Program-made: the position numbers and the translations under genes
Notes under the pieces: generated by a model
What the model was told of the DNA's origin: nothing
Databases searched by the model: none
Seen by the model: the letters and a program-made list of their open reading frames with translations, nothing else
Part shown: positions 41,538-50,380 of the stretch, in pieces
Numbering within the stretch: the first letter of the stretch is position 1
Layout: each line of letters opens with the position of its first letter
DNA from: Rhizobium leguminosarum bv. viciae USDA 2370
Lineage (GTDB): Bacteria > Pseudomonadota > Alphaproteobacteria > Rhizobiales > Rhizobiaceae
Direction of reading: 5' to 3'
Length of the DNA: 64,000 nt
Assembly: GCF_002008365.1 (NCBI RefSeq)
Contig: NZ_MRDL01000066.1
Coordinates: 1-64,000 of the forward strand

Positions 41538-42056
41538 CATCTTCCGAGGGGATCGACGCCATATGTCCGCGTTTGACGACGCGCGGGTAGAAGGATGAGA
41601 CCATCCTGTGATGCCGGGCCGTCGTGCATCTGCGATTCGAAGGCAGGTTCAGACCTAACGCGAAAAAAATGCAGGACCAAGGGCTGTGGGTGCAAACCTT
41701 CGCGGGCTTACCACTTACCAACAACCTGGTTCTGCCATAGCAGGCACAATCGAAGACGATGCATCCGACGAGACTTGAGCACTCGACCTCAACCTTCGGA
41801 CGGCGGCCCGTTCCCGGATTCGCGCTGCCCGCAATTGCGGCGCCGTGTTCGTTAATCCGGCTCCTCCCTGCGAGCGATTGCTCACGTGGGACATCGATTC
41901 AGGTACTTTAAGGCCCTTTCCGGGGTGCAAAAGGACATTGTGGAGGAGCGGGGTCAATTACCAATAAAGGCGACTTGACGTCTTTCGCTCTTTGAGAAAT
42001 GCTAAGATGTCAGACCAATTCCAAGGTCGGCTGACTGAGAAGAAAAATAGGGAACC
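41538..42056. other. Gene-free boundary region of about 520 bases
   Basis: All frames are broken and no tRNA, repeat or integrase site was recognised. Upstream lies accessory DNA with many pseudogenes; downstream the gene content looks core. Near 42008-42037 a GTCAGAC / GGTC pair ahead of the GntR gene could be its operator (FadR-type sites resemble GGTCNGACC), but the match is weak. Confidence 0.4.
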
Positions 42057-42779
42057 ATGAAGCCAAATAGCAGCGACAGGCCGGTGATCCGGCCGCTTCC
42101 GGCCATGGACCGCGCGCGTCAGGTGACTGATGCGCTGGCGGATTATGTCGAGGAAGCCAGGTTGAGGGCGGGTGACCGGCTGCCGGCCGAGCGCGAGCTG
42201 ATGGCAGCCCTTGCCGTTGGCCGCTCGACCATTCGCGAAGCGATCCGCCACTTCCAGGCGCTCGGCGTCATCGAGACGCGCAAGGGCAGCGGCACCTATC
42301 TGCTGAAGCCGGTTTCCAGGGCGACGATCCACATGCCGCTGTCGTTCGACACGGTTCATCTGCGCGACGTGCTGCTGCAGACGCTGGAGGTTCGCCGCGG
42401 CATCGAATGCGAGGCGGGCATGGTTGCGGCGCGTCGGCGCACGAACACGGATCTCGTCGTTATCGAGGAAAAGTTGAACGAGATGGAGCGGGTGCATATC
42501 GAGAAAGGCACCTCCGGGCCGGAGGATCTGGCCTTTCATCTCGCTGTCTACGATGCCACCCACAATCCGCTGTTTCGCCAGCTTCTCGAGCAGATGCGCG
42601 AGACCTTCGAGCGCTTTTGGGAACATCCCTTCGACCGGCAGGATTTCGCGCGCCGGTCCTTCCCCTTTCACCGTACGCTTTTCGACGCGATCGCTGCCGG
42701 GGATCCCGAGGCGGCGCGCGCCGAAACATTGAAAATTCTCGATATCGTCGAGGAAGACATCAAGGAAATGTCCAAATGA
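42057..42779 (+). CDS. GntR-family (FadR/FCD) transcription regulator
   Basis: A 240-residue protein: winged helix (LRAGDRLPAERELMAALAVG, then RSTIREAIRHFQALGVIETR) and an FCD effector domain (~95-235) with the metal/ligand pattern ending HRTLFDAIAAGDPEAAR. The stop overlaps the PLP-enzyme start (ATGA), so it is the first gene of the operon it most likely represses. The effector is probably an organic acid or amino acid derivative. Confidence 0.9.
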   Translation: MKPNSSDRPVIRPLPAMDRARQVTDALADYVEEARLRAGDRLPAERELMAALAVGRSTIREAIRHFQALGVIETRKGSGTYLLKPVSRATIHMPLSFDTVHLRDVLLQTLEVRRGIECEAGMVAARRRTNTDLVVIEEKLNEMERVHIEKGTSGPEDLAFHLAVYDATHNPLFRQLLEQMRETFERFWEHPFDRQDFARRSFPFHRTLFDAIAAGDPEAARAETLKILDIVEEDIKEMSK

Positions 42780-43948
42780 GTAACGGCGCAGAACCGTTCG
42801 ATCTTGCTTCCCTCATCACGGCTCACGACGAAGGCAACTTCGCAGACGCCGTCGTGCCGCCGATTTTCCAGACCTCGCTTTTCACCTTTTCCGATTACGA
42901 CGACATGATTGCCTCTTATCGCGGCGAGAAGGTGAGGCCGATCTATACGCGCGGCCTGAACCCGACAGTGCGTGCCTTCGAAGAAATGCTCGCCAAGCTC
43001 GAAGGTGCCGAGGATGCGCTGGGTTTTGCGAGCGGCATGGCGGCGATCTCGTCGGCGGTGCTGAGCTTCGTCGAGCCGGGCGATCGCATCGTTGCCGTCA
43101 AACATGTCTATCCCGATGCCTTTCGCCTGTTCGGCACCATCCTGAAACGGATGAAGATCGAGGTGACCTATGTCGACGGGCGCGACGAGGAGGCGGTCGC
43201 CAAGGCGCTGCCCGGCGCCAAGGTCTTCTACATGGAGAGCCCGACGAGCTGGGTGATGGAAGCGCATGATGTCGGCGCGCTCACAGCACTCGCCAGACAA
43301 CACGGCGTCGTCTCGATGATCGACAACAGCTGGGCAAGCCCGTTCTTCCAGCGGCCGCTGACGCTCGGCGTCGACCTCGTCATTCATTCGGCCTCGAAAT
43401 ATCTCGGTGGCCACAGCGATGTGGTGGCGGGCGTCATCGCCGGCTCGAAGGCGATGATTGCACGCGTCAAGGCCGAGGCCTATCCTTATCTCGGCGGCAA
43501 GCTTTCGCCGTTCGACGCCTGGCTCCTGATCCGCGGCCTGCGCACGCTGCCGCTGCGCATGCGGGCCCACGAGGCATCCGCTCTCGAAATCGCCAGGCGC
43601 CTGCAGAAGCTCGACGTGGTGGAGACGGTCTGCCATCCGGGGCTCGCCAACCGTCTGCCCGCCGGGCTCAACGGCACCTCGGGCCTGTTTTCGTTCATCT
43701 TCCGCGAGGGCGTCGATATCCGCGCCTTCGCCGATCACCTCAAGCTCTTCAAACTGGGCGTAAGCTGGGGTGGACATGAAAGCCTGATCGTACCGGGCGA
43801 GGTGGTGCTTCAGCAGAAGGCACAGCCAAATTCCGCACATGCCTTCGGCATCCATGCGCGATCCGTACGTCTCCATGTCGGCCTCGAAGGAACCGAGGCT
43901 CTGTGGAGAGACATCGAGGAGGCGCTCGCCGCCGCCTCACAATCCTGA
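42776..43948 (+). CDS. PLP-dependent trans-sulfuration-type enzyme
   Basis: A 390-residue Cys/Met-metabolism PLP enzyme: YTRGLNPTVRAFEEMLAKLE, GFASGMAAISSAVLSFVEPG, catalytic lysine in HSASKYLGGHSDVVAG, and the C-terminal VRLHVGLEGTEALWRDIEEA. Cystathionine gamma-synthase, beta-lyase and methionine gamma-lyase share this fold, and the reaction cannot be fixed from motifs. It begins at the ATGA overlap with gntR and is followed 35 bases later by a CUT1 ABC transporter, an unusual pairing, so the imported compound may be its substrate. Confidence 0.85.
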   Translation: MSNGAEPFDLASLITAHDEGNFADAVVPPIFQTSLFTFSDYDDMIASYRGEKVRPIYTRGLNPTVRAFEEMLAKLEGAEDALGFASGMAAISSAVLSFVEPGDRIVAVKHVYPDAFRLFGTILKRMKIEVTYVDGRDEEAVAKALPGAKVFYMESPTSWVMEAHDVGALTALARQHGVVSMIDNSWASPFFQRPLTLGVDLVIHSASKYLGGHSDVVAGVIAGSKAMIARVKAEAYPYLGGKLSPFDAWLLIRGLRTLPLRMRAHEASALEIARRLQKLDVVETVCHPGLANRLPAGLNGTSGLFSFIFREGVDIRAFADHLKLFKLGVSWGGHESLIVPGEVVLQQKAQPNSAHAFGIHARSVRLHVGLEGTEALWRDIEEALAAASQS

Positions 43949-43983
43949 AACCCGAGAGAAACCTAATAAGGGGGAACTGAGCC

Positions 43984-45243
43984 ATGAAAAAACTAATAAT
44001 CTCGACGCTCTTTGCTTCGATGATGGCGGGCACGGCCTTTGCCGATACCACGCTCAAACTTGTCGAAGTCATCACCAGCCCGGAGCGCACCGAAACGCTG
44101 AAATCGATCGTCGGCAAGTTCGAAGCCGCCAATCCCGGCACCAAGGTCGACATCATCTCGCTGCCCTGGAACGAAGCGTTCCAGAAATTCGCGACCATGG
44201 TGTCCGCCGGCGACGTGCCCGATGTGATGGAAATGCCCGATACCTGGCTGTCGCTCTATGCCAATAACGGCATGCTCGAGAGCTTGGAGCCCTACCTTGA
44301 AAAGTGGGAACACACCAAGGAGCTGACGCCGCGCGCGCTCGAACTCGGCCGCGACGTCAAGAACACCGCCTATATGCTGCCCTACGGCTTCTATCTCAGG
44401 GCGATGTTCTACAACAAGAAGCTGCTTTCGGAAGCCGGCGTCGCCGCGCCGCCGAAGACGATGGAAGAGTTCACCGCCGCTTCGGAAAAGGTTTCCAAAC
44501 TGTCCGGCAAATACGGCTACTGCATGCGCGGCGGACCGGGCGGCCTCAACGGCTGGATGATCTTTGCCGCCTCGATGGCCGGCTCGAACAAGTACTTCAA
44601 CGACGACGGCACCTCGACGATGAACAGCCCCGGCTGGGCCAAGGGCATCGAATGGATGGTCGATCTCTACAAGAAGGGCTATGCGCCAAAGGATAGCGTC
44701 AACTGGGGCTTCAACGAAGTCGTCGCCGGCTTTTATTCCGGCACCTGCGCTTTCCTCGACCAGGATCCGGATGCGCTGATCGCCATCGCCGAACGCATGA
44801 ACAAGGACGATTTCGGCGTTATGCCGCTGCCGAAGGGCCCCGACGGCAAGTCCTTCCCGACGATCGGCTATGGCGGCTGGTCGATGTTCACCACGAGCGG
44901 CAACAAGGATCTCTCCTGGAAGCTGATCGCTACCCTCGAAGGGCCGGAAGGCAATATCGAGTGGAACAAGCGTATCGGCGCCCTGCCGGCCTATACGGCG
45001 GCCGAGAAGGATCCCTTCTATGCCGGTGACCAGTTCAAGGGCTGGTTCGAGGAGCTGGCGGACCCGAACACGGTACCAACAGTCATGCCGACCTATCTCG
45101 AGGAATTCGCCTTCTTCAAGGATTCGCTGGCGATCAAGACCTCGCAGCAGGCATTGCTCGGCGATATCTCGGCAAAGGATCTGGCCGACCAGTGGGCGGA
45201 ATATCTCACCAAGGCGCAGCAAAAGTTCCTCGCCAAGAAATAA
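43984..45243 (+). CDS. ABC transporter substrate-binding protein (CUT1 type)
   Basis: A 419-residue periplasmic protein with a signal peptide (MKKLIISTLFASMMAGTAFA). The mature part has the family-1 solute-binding pattern (TLKLVEVITSPERTETLKSI, then VPDVMEMPDTWLSLYANNGM, GGWSMFTTSGNKDLSWKLIA). CUT1 systems usually carry oligosaccharides or glycerol-3-phosphate-like substrates. A stem-loop follows the stop. First of the transporter genes. Confidence 0.9.
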   Translation: MKKLIISTLFASMMAGTAFADTTLKLVEVITSPERTETLKSIVGKFEAANPGTKVDIISLPWNEAFQKFATMVSAGDVPDVMEMPDTWLSLYANNGMLESLEPYLEKWEHTKELTPRALELGRDVKNTAYMLPYGFYLRAMFYNKKLLSEAGVAAPPKTMEEFTAASEKVSKLSGKYGYCMRGGPGGLNGWMIFAASMAGSNKYFNDDGTSTMNSPGWAKGIEWMVDLYKKGYAPKDSVNWGFNEVVAGFYSGTCAFLDQDPDALIAIAERMNKDDFGVMPLPKGPDGKSFPTIGYGGWSMFTTSGNKDLSWKLIATLEGPEGNIEWNKRIGALPAYTAAEKDPFYAGDQFKGWFEELADPNTVPTVMPTYLEEFAFFKDSLAIKTSQQALLGDISAKDLADQWAEYLTKAQQKFLAKK

Positions 45244-45253
45244 GCAACGGACT

Positions 45254-45287
45254 GACGGCGGCGGCCTTTCGAGACGGGGCCGCCGTC
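45254..45287 (+). terminator. Stem-loop between binding-protein and permease genes
   Basis: GACGGCGGC (45254-45262) pairs with GCCGCCGTC (45279-45287), with further G-C pairing possible in the loop, followed by a weak T-rich stretch. In ABC operons such hairpins after the binding-protein gene often protect its mRNA and give partial termination, raising binding-protein over permease. Confidence 0.6.
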
Positions 45288-45312
45288 GCTTCTTTGATGA
45301 CACAGACGGCGC

Positions 45313-46278
45313 ATGAACGCCGCGAATGGGAACTGCTGGCCGATGACCATTTCCGCCGATACGCTCGACATGCGCCGCGACCGCAGGCCATGGCTGCGTC
45401 GCGTTGCCGATGCTTCTGAGCCCTATCTCTACAGCGCGCCGTCGCTGATCCTGATCATCGCGGTGATGCTGGTGCCGCTGACGGTCGGCATTTCCTACGC
45501 CTTCCGCGATATCCAGCTGCTCAATCCGTTTTCCGGCGGCTTCATCGGGCTCGATCATTTCCGCGAGCTTGCCGGCGATGCCGCCTTCTACGGCGCGCTG
45601 CGGAACACGCTCTGGTGGACCGGCGCCTCCGTCGTCCTGCAATTCGTCTTCGGGCTCATTCTGGCGCTGCTGCTCGACAAGCCGTTCAAGGGCAGGGCAA
45701 TCGCGCAGGCGCTGGTTTTCCTGCCTTGGGCCGTGCCGTCCTTTCTCGCCGGCCTCAACTGGGCCTGGCTGTTCAACCCGGTCATCGGGCCGATCCCGCA
45801 CTGGCTCTTCGCCCTCGGGCTGATGCATGAGCCGGGCAATATCCTTTCTGATCCCAATTATGCGATGTGGGGGCCGATCGTTGCCAATGTCTGGTGGGGC
45901 ATTCCGTTCTTCGCCATTACGCTGCTTGCCGCCTTACAGGCGATCCCGCGCGATCTCTATGAGGCGGCATCGATCGACGGCGCCGGCTGGTTCCAGCGCT
46001 TCCGCTCGATCACGCTGCCGTTTCTGGCGCCAACGATCGCCATCACCGTGCTGCTGCGTACCGTGTGGATTTCCAATTTCGCCGATCTCATCGTCGTCAT
46101 GACCAATGGCGGGCCGGCTGACCGGACGCAGATCGTCGCCAGCTACATCTTCACGACAGCCTTCAGGCGGCTCGACTTCGGCTATGCCTCGGCGATCGCG
46201 CTGGTGCTGCTCGTGCTGCTGCTTGCCTATTCGATGCTGATCATCCTGCTCCGGCAGACGCTGCTGAACAAGGATTGA
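45313..46278 (+). CDS. ABC transporter permease (MalF/UgpA type)
   Basis: About 310-321 residues with six membrane helices and the EAA loop (LYEAASIDGAGWFQRFRSIT LPFLAPT). The start is unsure: ATG 45313, ATG 45343 (MTISADTLDMRRDRR) and ATG 45370 are all in frame; none has a strong ribosome site. It partners with the next permease (4-base gap) and the ATPase. Confidence 0.88.
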   Translation: MNAANGNCWPMTISADTLDMRRDRRPWLRRVADASEPYLYSAPSLILIIAVMLVPLTVGISYAFRDIQLLNPFSGGFIGLDHFRELAGDAAFYGALRNTLWWTGASVVLQFVFGLILALLLDKPFKGRAIAQALVFLPWAVPSFLAGLNWAWLFNPVIGPIPHWLFALGLMHEPGNILSDPNYAMWGPIVANVWWGIPFFAITLLAALQAIPRDLYEAASIDGAGWFQRFRSITLPFLAPTIAITVLLRTVWISNFADLIVVMTNGGPADRTQIVASYIFTTAFRRLDFGYASAIALVLLVLLLAYSMLIILLRQTLLNKD

Positions 46279-46282
46279 GGCC

Positions 46283-47113
46283 ATGAGACGATCCGTCATT
46301 CCTACCATCGCACACCGTGCGGCGATCCTCTGCTACATCGCCTTTGCACTCTTTCCGCTGTTCTGGCTGCTCAAGGTCTCGGTGACGCCGAACGACCTGC
46401 TCTATAGCGAAGGCGTGCGGATGTGGCCGTCACGCACGACATGGGATCACTATGCCTTCGTGCTGCGCCACAGCGCCTTTCCGACCTTCTTCAAGAACAG
46501 CCTGATCGTCTCGGCGTCGACGGCCGTCACTGTGACGATCTGCGCCTCGCTGTCCGGCTACGCGCTGTCGCGGTTCAATTTCCGGGCAAAATACGGGATC
46601 GTCGCTCTGATGCTGCTGACCCAGATGTTTCCGCTGGTCATGCTGGTCGCGCCGATCTTCAAGATCCTGTCGCCTCTGCATCTGACCAACAGCCTGACCG
46701 GGCTCGTCATCGTCTACACCGCCTTCAACGTGCCTTTCGCCACCTTCCTGATGCAGTCCTTCTTCGACGGCATCCCGAGGGATCTCGAAGAGGCGGCGAA
46801 GATCGACGGGGCGACGCAGTTCACGGCGTTTCGCCAGATCATCCTGCCGCTGACGCTGCCGGGGATCGCCGCCACCCTCGGCTTCGTTTTCACTGCCGCC
46901 TGGAGCGAGTTGCTCTTCGCGCTGATGCTGATCAACGGCAATGACGCGGCGACCTTCCCCGTCGGCCTTCTCACCTTCGTTTCGAAATTCTCGGTGGATT
47001 TCGGGCAGATGATGGCGGCGGGCGTCATGGCGCTCATTCCGGCCGGCCTCTTCTTCCTGCTCATCCAGCGCTATCTCGTCCAGGGCCTGACGGCCGGCGC
47101 GGTCAAGGGTTAA
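46283..47113 (+). CDS. ABC transporter permease (MalG/UgpE type)
   Basis: A 276-residue protein with six membrane helices and the EAA motif (RDLEEAAKIDGATQFTAFRQ, IILPLTLPGIAATLG). Starts four bases after the first permease and ends four bases before the ATPase gene, consistent with a stoichiometric complex. Confidence 0.9.
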   Translation: MRRSVIPTIAHRAAILCYIAFALFPLFWLLKVSVTPNDLLYSEGVRMWPSRTTWDHYAFVLRHSAFPTFFKNSLIVSASTAVTVTICASLSGYALSRFNFRAKYGIVALMLLTQMFPLVMLVAPIFKILSPLHLTNSLTGLVIVYTAFNVPFATFLMQSFFDGIPRDLEEAAKIDGATQFTAFRQIILPLTLPGIAATLGFVFTAAWSELLFALMLINGNDAATFPVGLLTFVSKFSVDFGQMMAAGVMALIPAGLFFLLIQRYLVQGLTAGAVKG

Positions 47114-47117
47114 ACAC

Positions 47118-48176
47118 ATGGCATCGATCGATATCCAGAATATCCGCAAAGCCTATGGCCATGTGCAGGTGCTGCACGGCGTCGACCTCGAAATCCATGA
47201 CGGCGAATTCGTCGTGCTCGTTGGCCCGTCCGGCTGCGGCAAGTCCACACTGCTGCGCATGATCGCCGGGTTGGAGGAGGTCACATCAGGTGAGATCCGC
47301 ATCGCCGGGGTCAGGGTCAATGAGCTGCATCCCAAGGACCGCGATATCGCCATGGTGTTCCAGTCCTATGCGCTTTACCCGCATATGAACGTCGCCGGCA
47401 ACATGAGCTACAGCCTCAGGCTCCGGAAGGTGGCGAAGGAGAAGATTGCAAGCGCGGTCGCCGCGGCCGCCGCCAAGCTCGGCCTCGATCCACTGCTCGA
47501 ACGAAGGCCGAAGGCGCTTTCCGGCGGCCAGCGCCAGCGCGTCGCCATGGGCCGCGCCATCGTGCGCCAGCCGAAGGCCTTCCTGTTCGACGAACCGCTG
47601 TCGAACCTCGATGCGCGCCTGCGCGAACAGATGCGCGCCGAAATCAAGAAACTGCATGGCGACCTGAAGGCGACCTCCATCTACGTGACCCACGACCAGA
47701 TCGAGGCAATGACGCTGGCGGACCGGATCGTTGCCATGCATGGCGGCGTGGTCCAGCAGGTCGGCAGTCCCCTGGAACTCTACGACCGCCCCGCCAATCT
47801 CTTCGTTGCCGGCTTCATCGGCTCGCCCGGGATGAATTTCCTCGAGGCCAGCTATGATGCCGGCGGCGTGAGGCTGAAGGACGGCACGATCGTGCCGCTT
47901 GCAAAGCCTCTGCCGCTTGTCGACGGCGCAAAGGTGACGCTCGGCATCCGGCCGGAGCATGTGCTGATGAGCGACGGCGGGGCGGGGCTTGCCGCCGACG
48001 TGGAACTCGTCGAACCGACAGGCTTCGGCATCATCCTGCACCTTGCCCTGCATGGTCTGCCGTTCAAGATCTTCACGCTGACCCGCGACGCGCTGAAGGC
48101 AGGTCCGAAGGTCAATGTCGCCTTCCCGGCCCAATATCTGCATGTGTTCGACGCCGAGGGAAAACGCGTCGATTGA
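47118..48176 (+). CDS. ABC transporter ATP-binding protein (UgpC/MalK type)
   Basis: A 352-residue ATPase: Walker A GPSGCGKSTL, Q-loop MVFQSYALYPHM, signature LSGGQRQRVAMGRAIV, Walker B FLFDEPLSNLDARLR and H-loop VTHDQ, followed by an OB-fold TOBE domain (~235-352) as in MalK/UgpC. It energises the two permeases upstream. Confidence 0.92.
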   Translation: MASIDIQNIRKAYGHVQVLHGVDLEIHDGEFVVLVGPSGCGKSTLLRMIAGLEEVTSGEIRIAGVRVNELHPKDRDIAMVFQSYALYPHMNVAGNMSYSLRLRKVAKEKIASAVAAAAAKLGLDPLLERRPKALSGGQRQRVAMGRAIVRQPKAFLFDEPLSNLDARLREQMRAEIKKLHGDLKATSIYVTHDQIEAMTLADRIVAMHGGVVQQVGSPLELYDRPANLFVAGFIGSPGMNFLEASYDAGGVRLKDGTIVPLAKPLPLVDGAKVTLGIRPEHVLMSDGGAGLAADVELVEPTGFGIILHLALHGLPFKIFTLTRDALKAGPKVNVAFPAQYLHVFDAEGKRVD

Positions 48177-48246
48177 ACAGCAGAGCCGGTGGCCCGTTGC
48201 TGTCGGTTTTGGCATACTCTCTTCGGCGGGGGCGGGGAGGCATAAC

Positions 48247-48999
48247 ATGCTCGTTGCGCAGATATCCGATATCCATGCCGGGCCGGACCTTTCGTCGCTC
48301 CAGACGCTGGAGCTGGCGATAGGCTGGCTGAAGACGTTCCGCCCGGATGCGCTTGTTCTCACGGGAGATCTGGTGGACGACGGATGGCGGCAAGGCTATC
48401 GCCTGGTCGCCGAAAGCCTGCGGTCGCTGGACTGCCCTGTCCACCTGTTGCCGGGCAACGGTGACGATGTGCAATTGATGCGCTCCGAACTTGCCGCCGT
48501 CGGCACATGGATCAATGCGACGGGACCGATGCATTTCCGGACAGCCGTCGATGGGCTGACCCTCCTCGGTGTCGATGTGACCGTCGCCGGTCAGAGCTAC
48601 GGTGACGTCCTGCCGCATCTGCCGTGGCTGATGAGCGCGCTTGCCGACCTGACGACGCCCGCCCTTCTGTTCATGCATCAGCCGCCATTCAGGATCGGCA
48701 TCGAGGCGCTGGACCAGGTCGGATGCCGGAACGACAGTGCGCTTCTCAGTACCCTGGAGACGATGCATAGGCTGCCGTTGGCGATTCTCTGCGGCCATGT
48801 CCACCGACCTGCATTTGGTCGGCTGGGAATGATCCCTGTCCAGACCTGCGGCTCCCTCTGCCCACCCAATCCGCTTCTGTTAGAAGGACGGGCCGATCTT
48901 CCGGTGATCGACGCTCCGTCCTTCCTCGTGCACCAAGTTAGCGACGGCGGCCTGGTTTCCCATGTCGTATCGATTCCGGCATCGGATGGCGGCGCATGA
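48247..48999 (+). CDS. Metallophosphoesterase (cyclic-nucleotide phosphodiesterase-like)
   Basis: A 250-residue calcineurin-like phosphoesterase with DIH (QISDIHAG), GDLVDDG, GNGDD in the place of the usual GNH-D/E, HQPP and GHVH. The His-to-Gly change in the GNHD motif may reduce or alter catalysis. The ATG at 48247 starts MLVAQISDIHAG as in CpdA/GlpQ-like enzymes. It follows the ATPase gene by 70 bases and is probably the last gene of the GntR operon, so a phosphodiester or phosphorylated substrate for the transporter is possible. Confidence 0.85.
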   Translation: MLVAQISDIHAGPDLSSLQTLELAIGWLKTFRPDALVLTGDLVDDGWRQGYRLVAESLRSLDCPVHLLPGNGDDVQLMRSELAAVGTWINATGPMHFRTAVDGLTLLGVDVTVAGQSYGDVLPHLPWLMSALADLTTPALLFMHQPPFRIGIEALDQVGCRNDSALLSTLETMHRLPLAILCGHVHRPAFGRLGMIPVQTCGSLCPPNPLLLEGRADLPVIDAPSFLVHQVSDGGLVSHVVSIPASDGGA

Positions 49000-49097
49000 A
49001 ATGGATTGAATGGGAAACCCTCCCGAACTGCGAGCGGAAAAATCTTTTGTCGCATCGCCCATGAGGGCTATATCCTCTGCGTGATCTTGCTGCTGGA

Positions 49098-50339
49098 ATG
49101 GATGCTATGACCGACACTGTTCTCGACCGCTTTCTCCGTTATGTCGTTATCGATACGCAATCCGACCCCGCCTCGTCGACGCAACCGACCACCGGCAAGC
49201 AGAAGGATCTCGGACGGGTTCTGGTCGATGAACTGCGGAAAATCGGTCTTGCGGACGCGCGTCTCGATGAACACGGCTATGTCTACGCGACCATTCCGGC
49301 CAATAGCGACAAGACGGTGCCGGTCATCTGTTTCTGCTCGCACATGGATACGGCGCCCGATTTCAGCGGCACGAATGTGAAGCCGCAGATCGTCAGGAAT
49401 TATGCCGGCGGGGATATCAATCTTCCCGGCGACACGGGCCGGGTGATCCGCGTCAGCGATCATCCTGAACTGCAGAACCAGATCGGCAACGACATCGTCA
49501 CGACCGATGGAACGACATTGCTCGGCGCCGACGACAAGGCGGGACTGGCTGAGATCATGACCGCGGCCCAAATCCTCGTCGACAATCCTGATATCAGGCA
49601 CGGGACGATCAAGATCCTGTTCACGCCCGATGAGGAAGTCGGGCGCGGCGTCAACAAGGTCGACCTGAAGAAACTCGGTGCCGACTTCGCCTATACGATG
49701 GACGGCGAGACGGCCGGCCATATCGAGGACGAGACTTTCTCGGCCGACGGCGTCGAGATCAGCATTTCAGGTGTGGCAATCCATCCTGGCTTCGCCAAGG
49801 ACCGCATGGAAAACGCCATCAAGATCGCAGGCGCCATCATCGACCGGCTGCCGAGGGATATTGCCCCCGAGACCACGGAAGGCCAGCAGGGTTTCATCCA
49901 TCCCACCGGCGTGACCGGCTCGATGGAGAAGGCGTCGCTGAGCTTCATCATCCGTGACTTCACCGAAAAGGGGCTCACGGAAAAGGAGATCATGCTCGAA
50001 GCCATCGTCAAGGACGTGATGGCTGCCTATCCTGGCTCGACCTATCATTTCCAGGTGAAGGAACAGTATCGCAACATGAAGGTGGTGCTCGATCGTCACC
50101 CGGAGATCGTCGAGAACGCTATCGAGGCGGTGCGCCGGGCCGGCATGACGCCGGTGCGCGGCAGCATCCGCGGCGGCACGGATGGCTCGCGCCTTTCCTT
50201 CATGGGACTGCCGTGTCCGAACATCTTCGCCGGCGGCCATGCCTTCCACTCGCCGCTCGAATGGGTGAGCCGCCAGGACATGGAAAAGGCGGTCAAAACG
50301 ATCGTGGAACTGGCAAAGGTCTGGGAAGAGCGCGCCTAG
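49098..50339 (+). CDS. pepT: Peptidase T (tripeptide aminopeptidase)
   Basis: A 413-residue M20 peptidase. Zinc ligands are His in CSHMDTAPDFSG, Asp in GTTLLGADDKAGLAEI, Glu in FTPDEEVGRG, Asp in YTMDGETAGH and His in AGGHAFHSPLEW. Full length. It removes the N-terminal residue of tripeptides in the cytoplasm. Two in-frame ATGs (49098 and 49107) are possible starts. A stem-loop at 50359-50380 lies just after its stop, and it converges on the SleB-like gene. Confidence 0.92.
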   Translation: MDAMTDTVLDRFLRYVVIDTQSDPASSTQPTTGKQKDLGRVLVDELRKIGLADARLDEHGYVYATIPANSDKTVPVICFCSHMDTAPDFSGTNVKPQIVRNYAGGDINLPGDTGRVIRVSDHPELQNQIGNDIVTTDGTTLLGADDKAGLAEIMTAAQILVDNPDIRHGTIKILFTPDEEVGRGVNKVDLKKLGADFAYTMDGETAGHIEDETFSADGVEISISGVAIHPGFAKDRMENAIKIAGAIIDRLPRDIAPETTEGQQGFIHPTGVTGSMEKASLSFIIRDFTEKGLTEKEIMLEAIVKDVMAAYPGSTYHFQVKEQYRNMKVVLDRHPEIVENAIEAVRRAGMTPVRGSIRGGTDGSRLSFMGLPCPNIFAGGHAFHSPLEWVSRQDMEKAVKTIVELAKVWEERA

Positions 50340-50358
50340 GCGCGCTTCCACCTAACTC

Positions 50359-50380
50359 TTAAACCGAAAGTGCGGTTTAA
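50359..50380. terminator. Stem-loop between pepT and the convergent cell-wall hydrolase
   Basis: TTAAACCG (50359-50366) and CGGTTTAA (50373-50380) are a perfect 8-bp pair around a 6-base loop. It can serve both convergent genes and overlaps the stop codon of the minus-strand gene. Confidence 0.65.

Noticed and set aside
43993..45828. 611-codon minus-strand open frame
   Set aside because: Antisense of the ABC binding-protein and permease genes; no recognisable domain.
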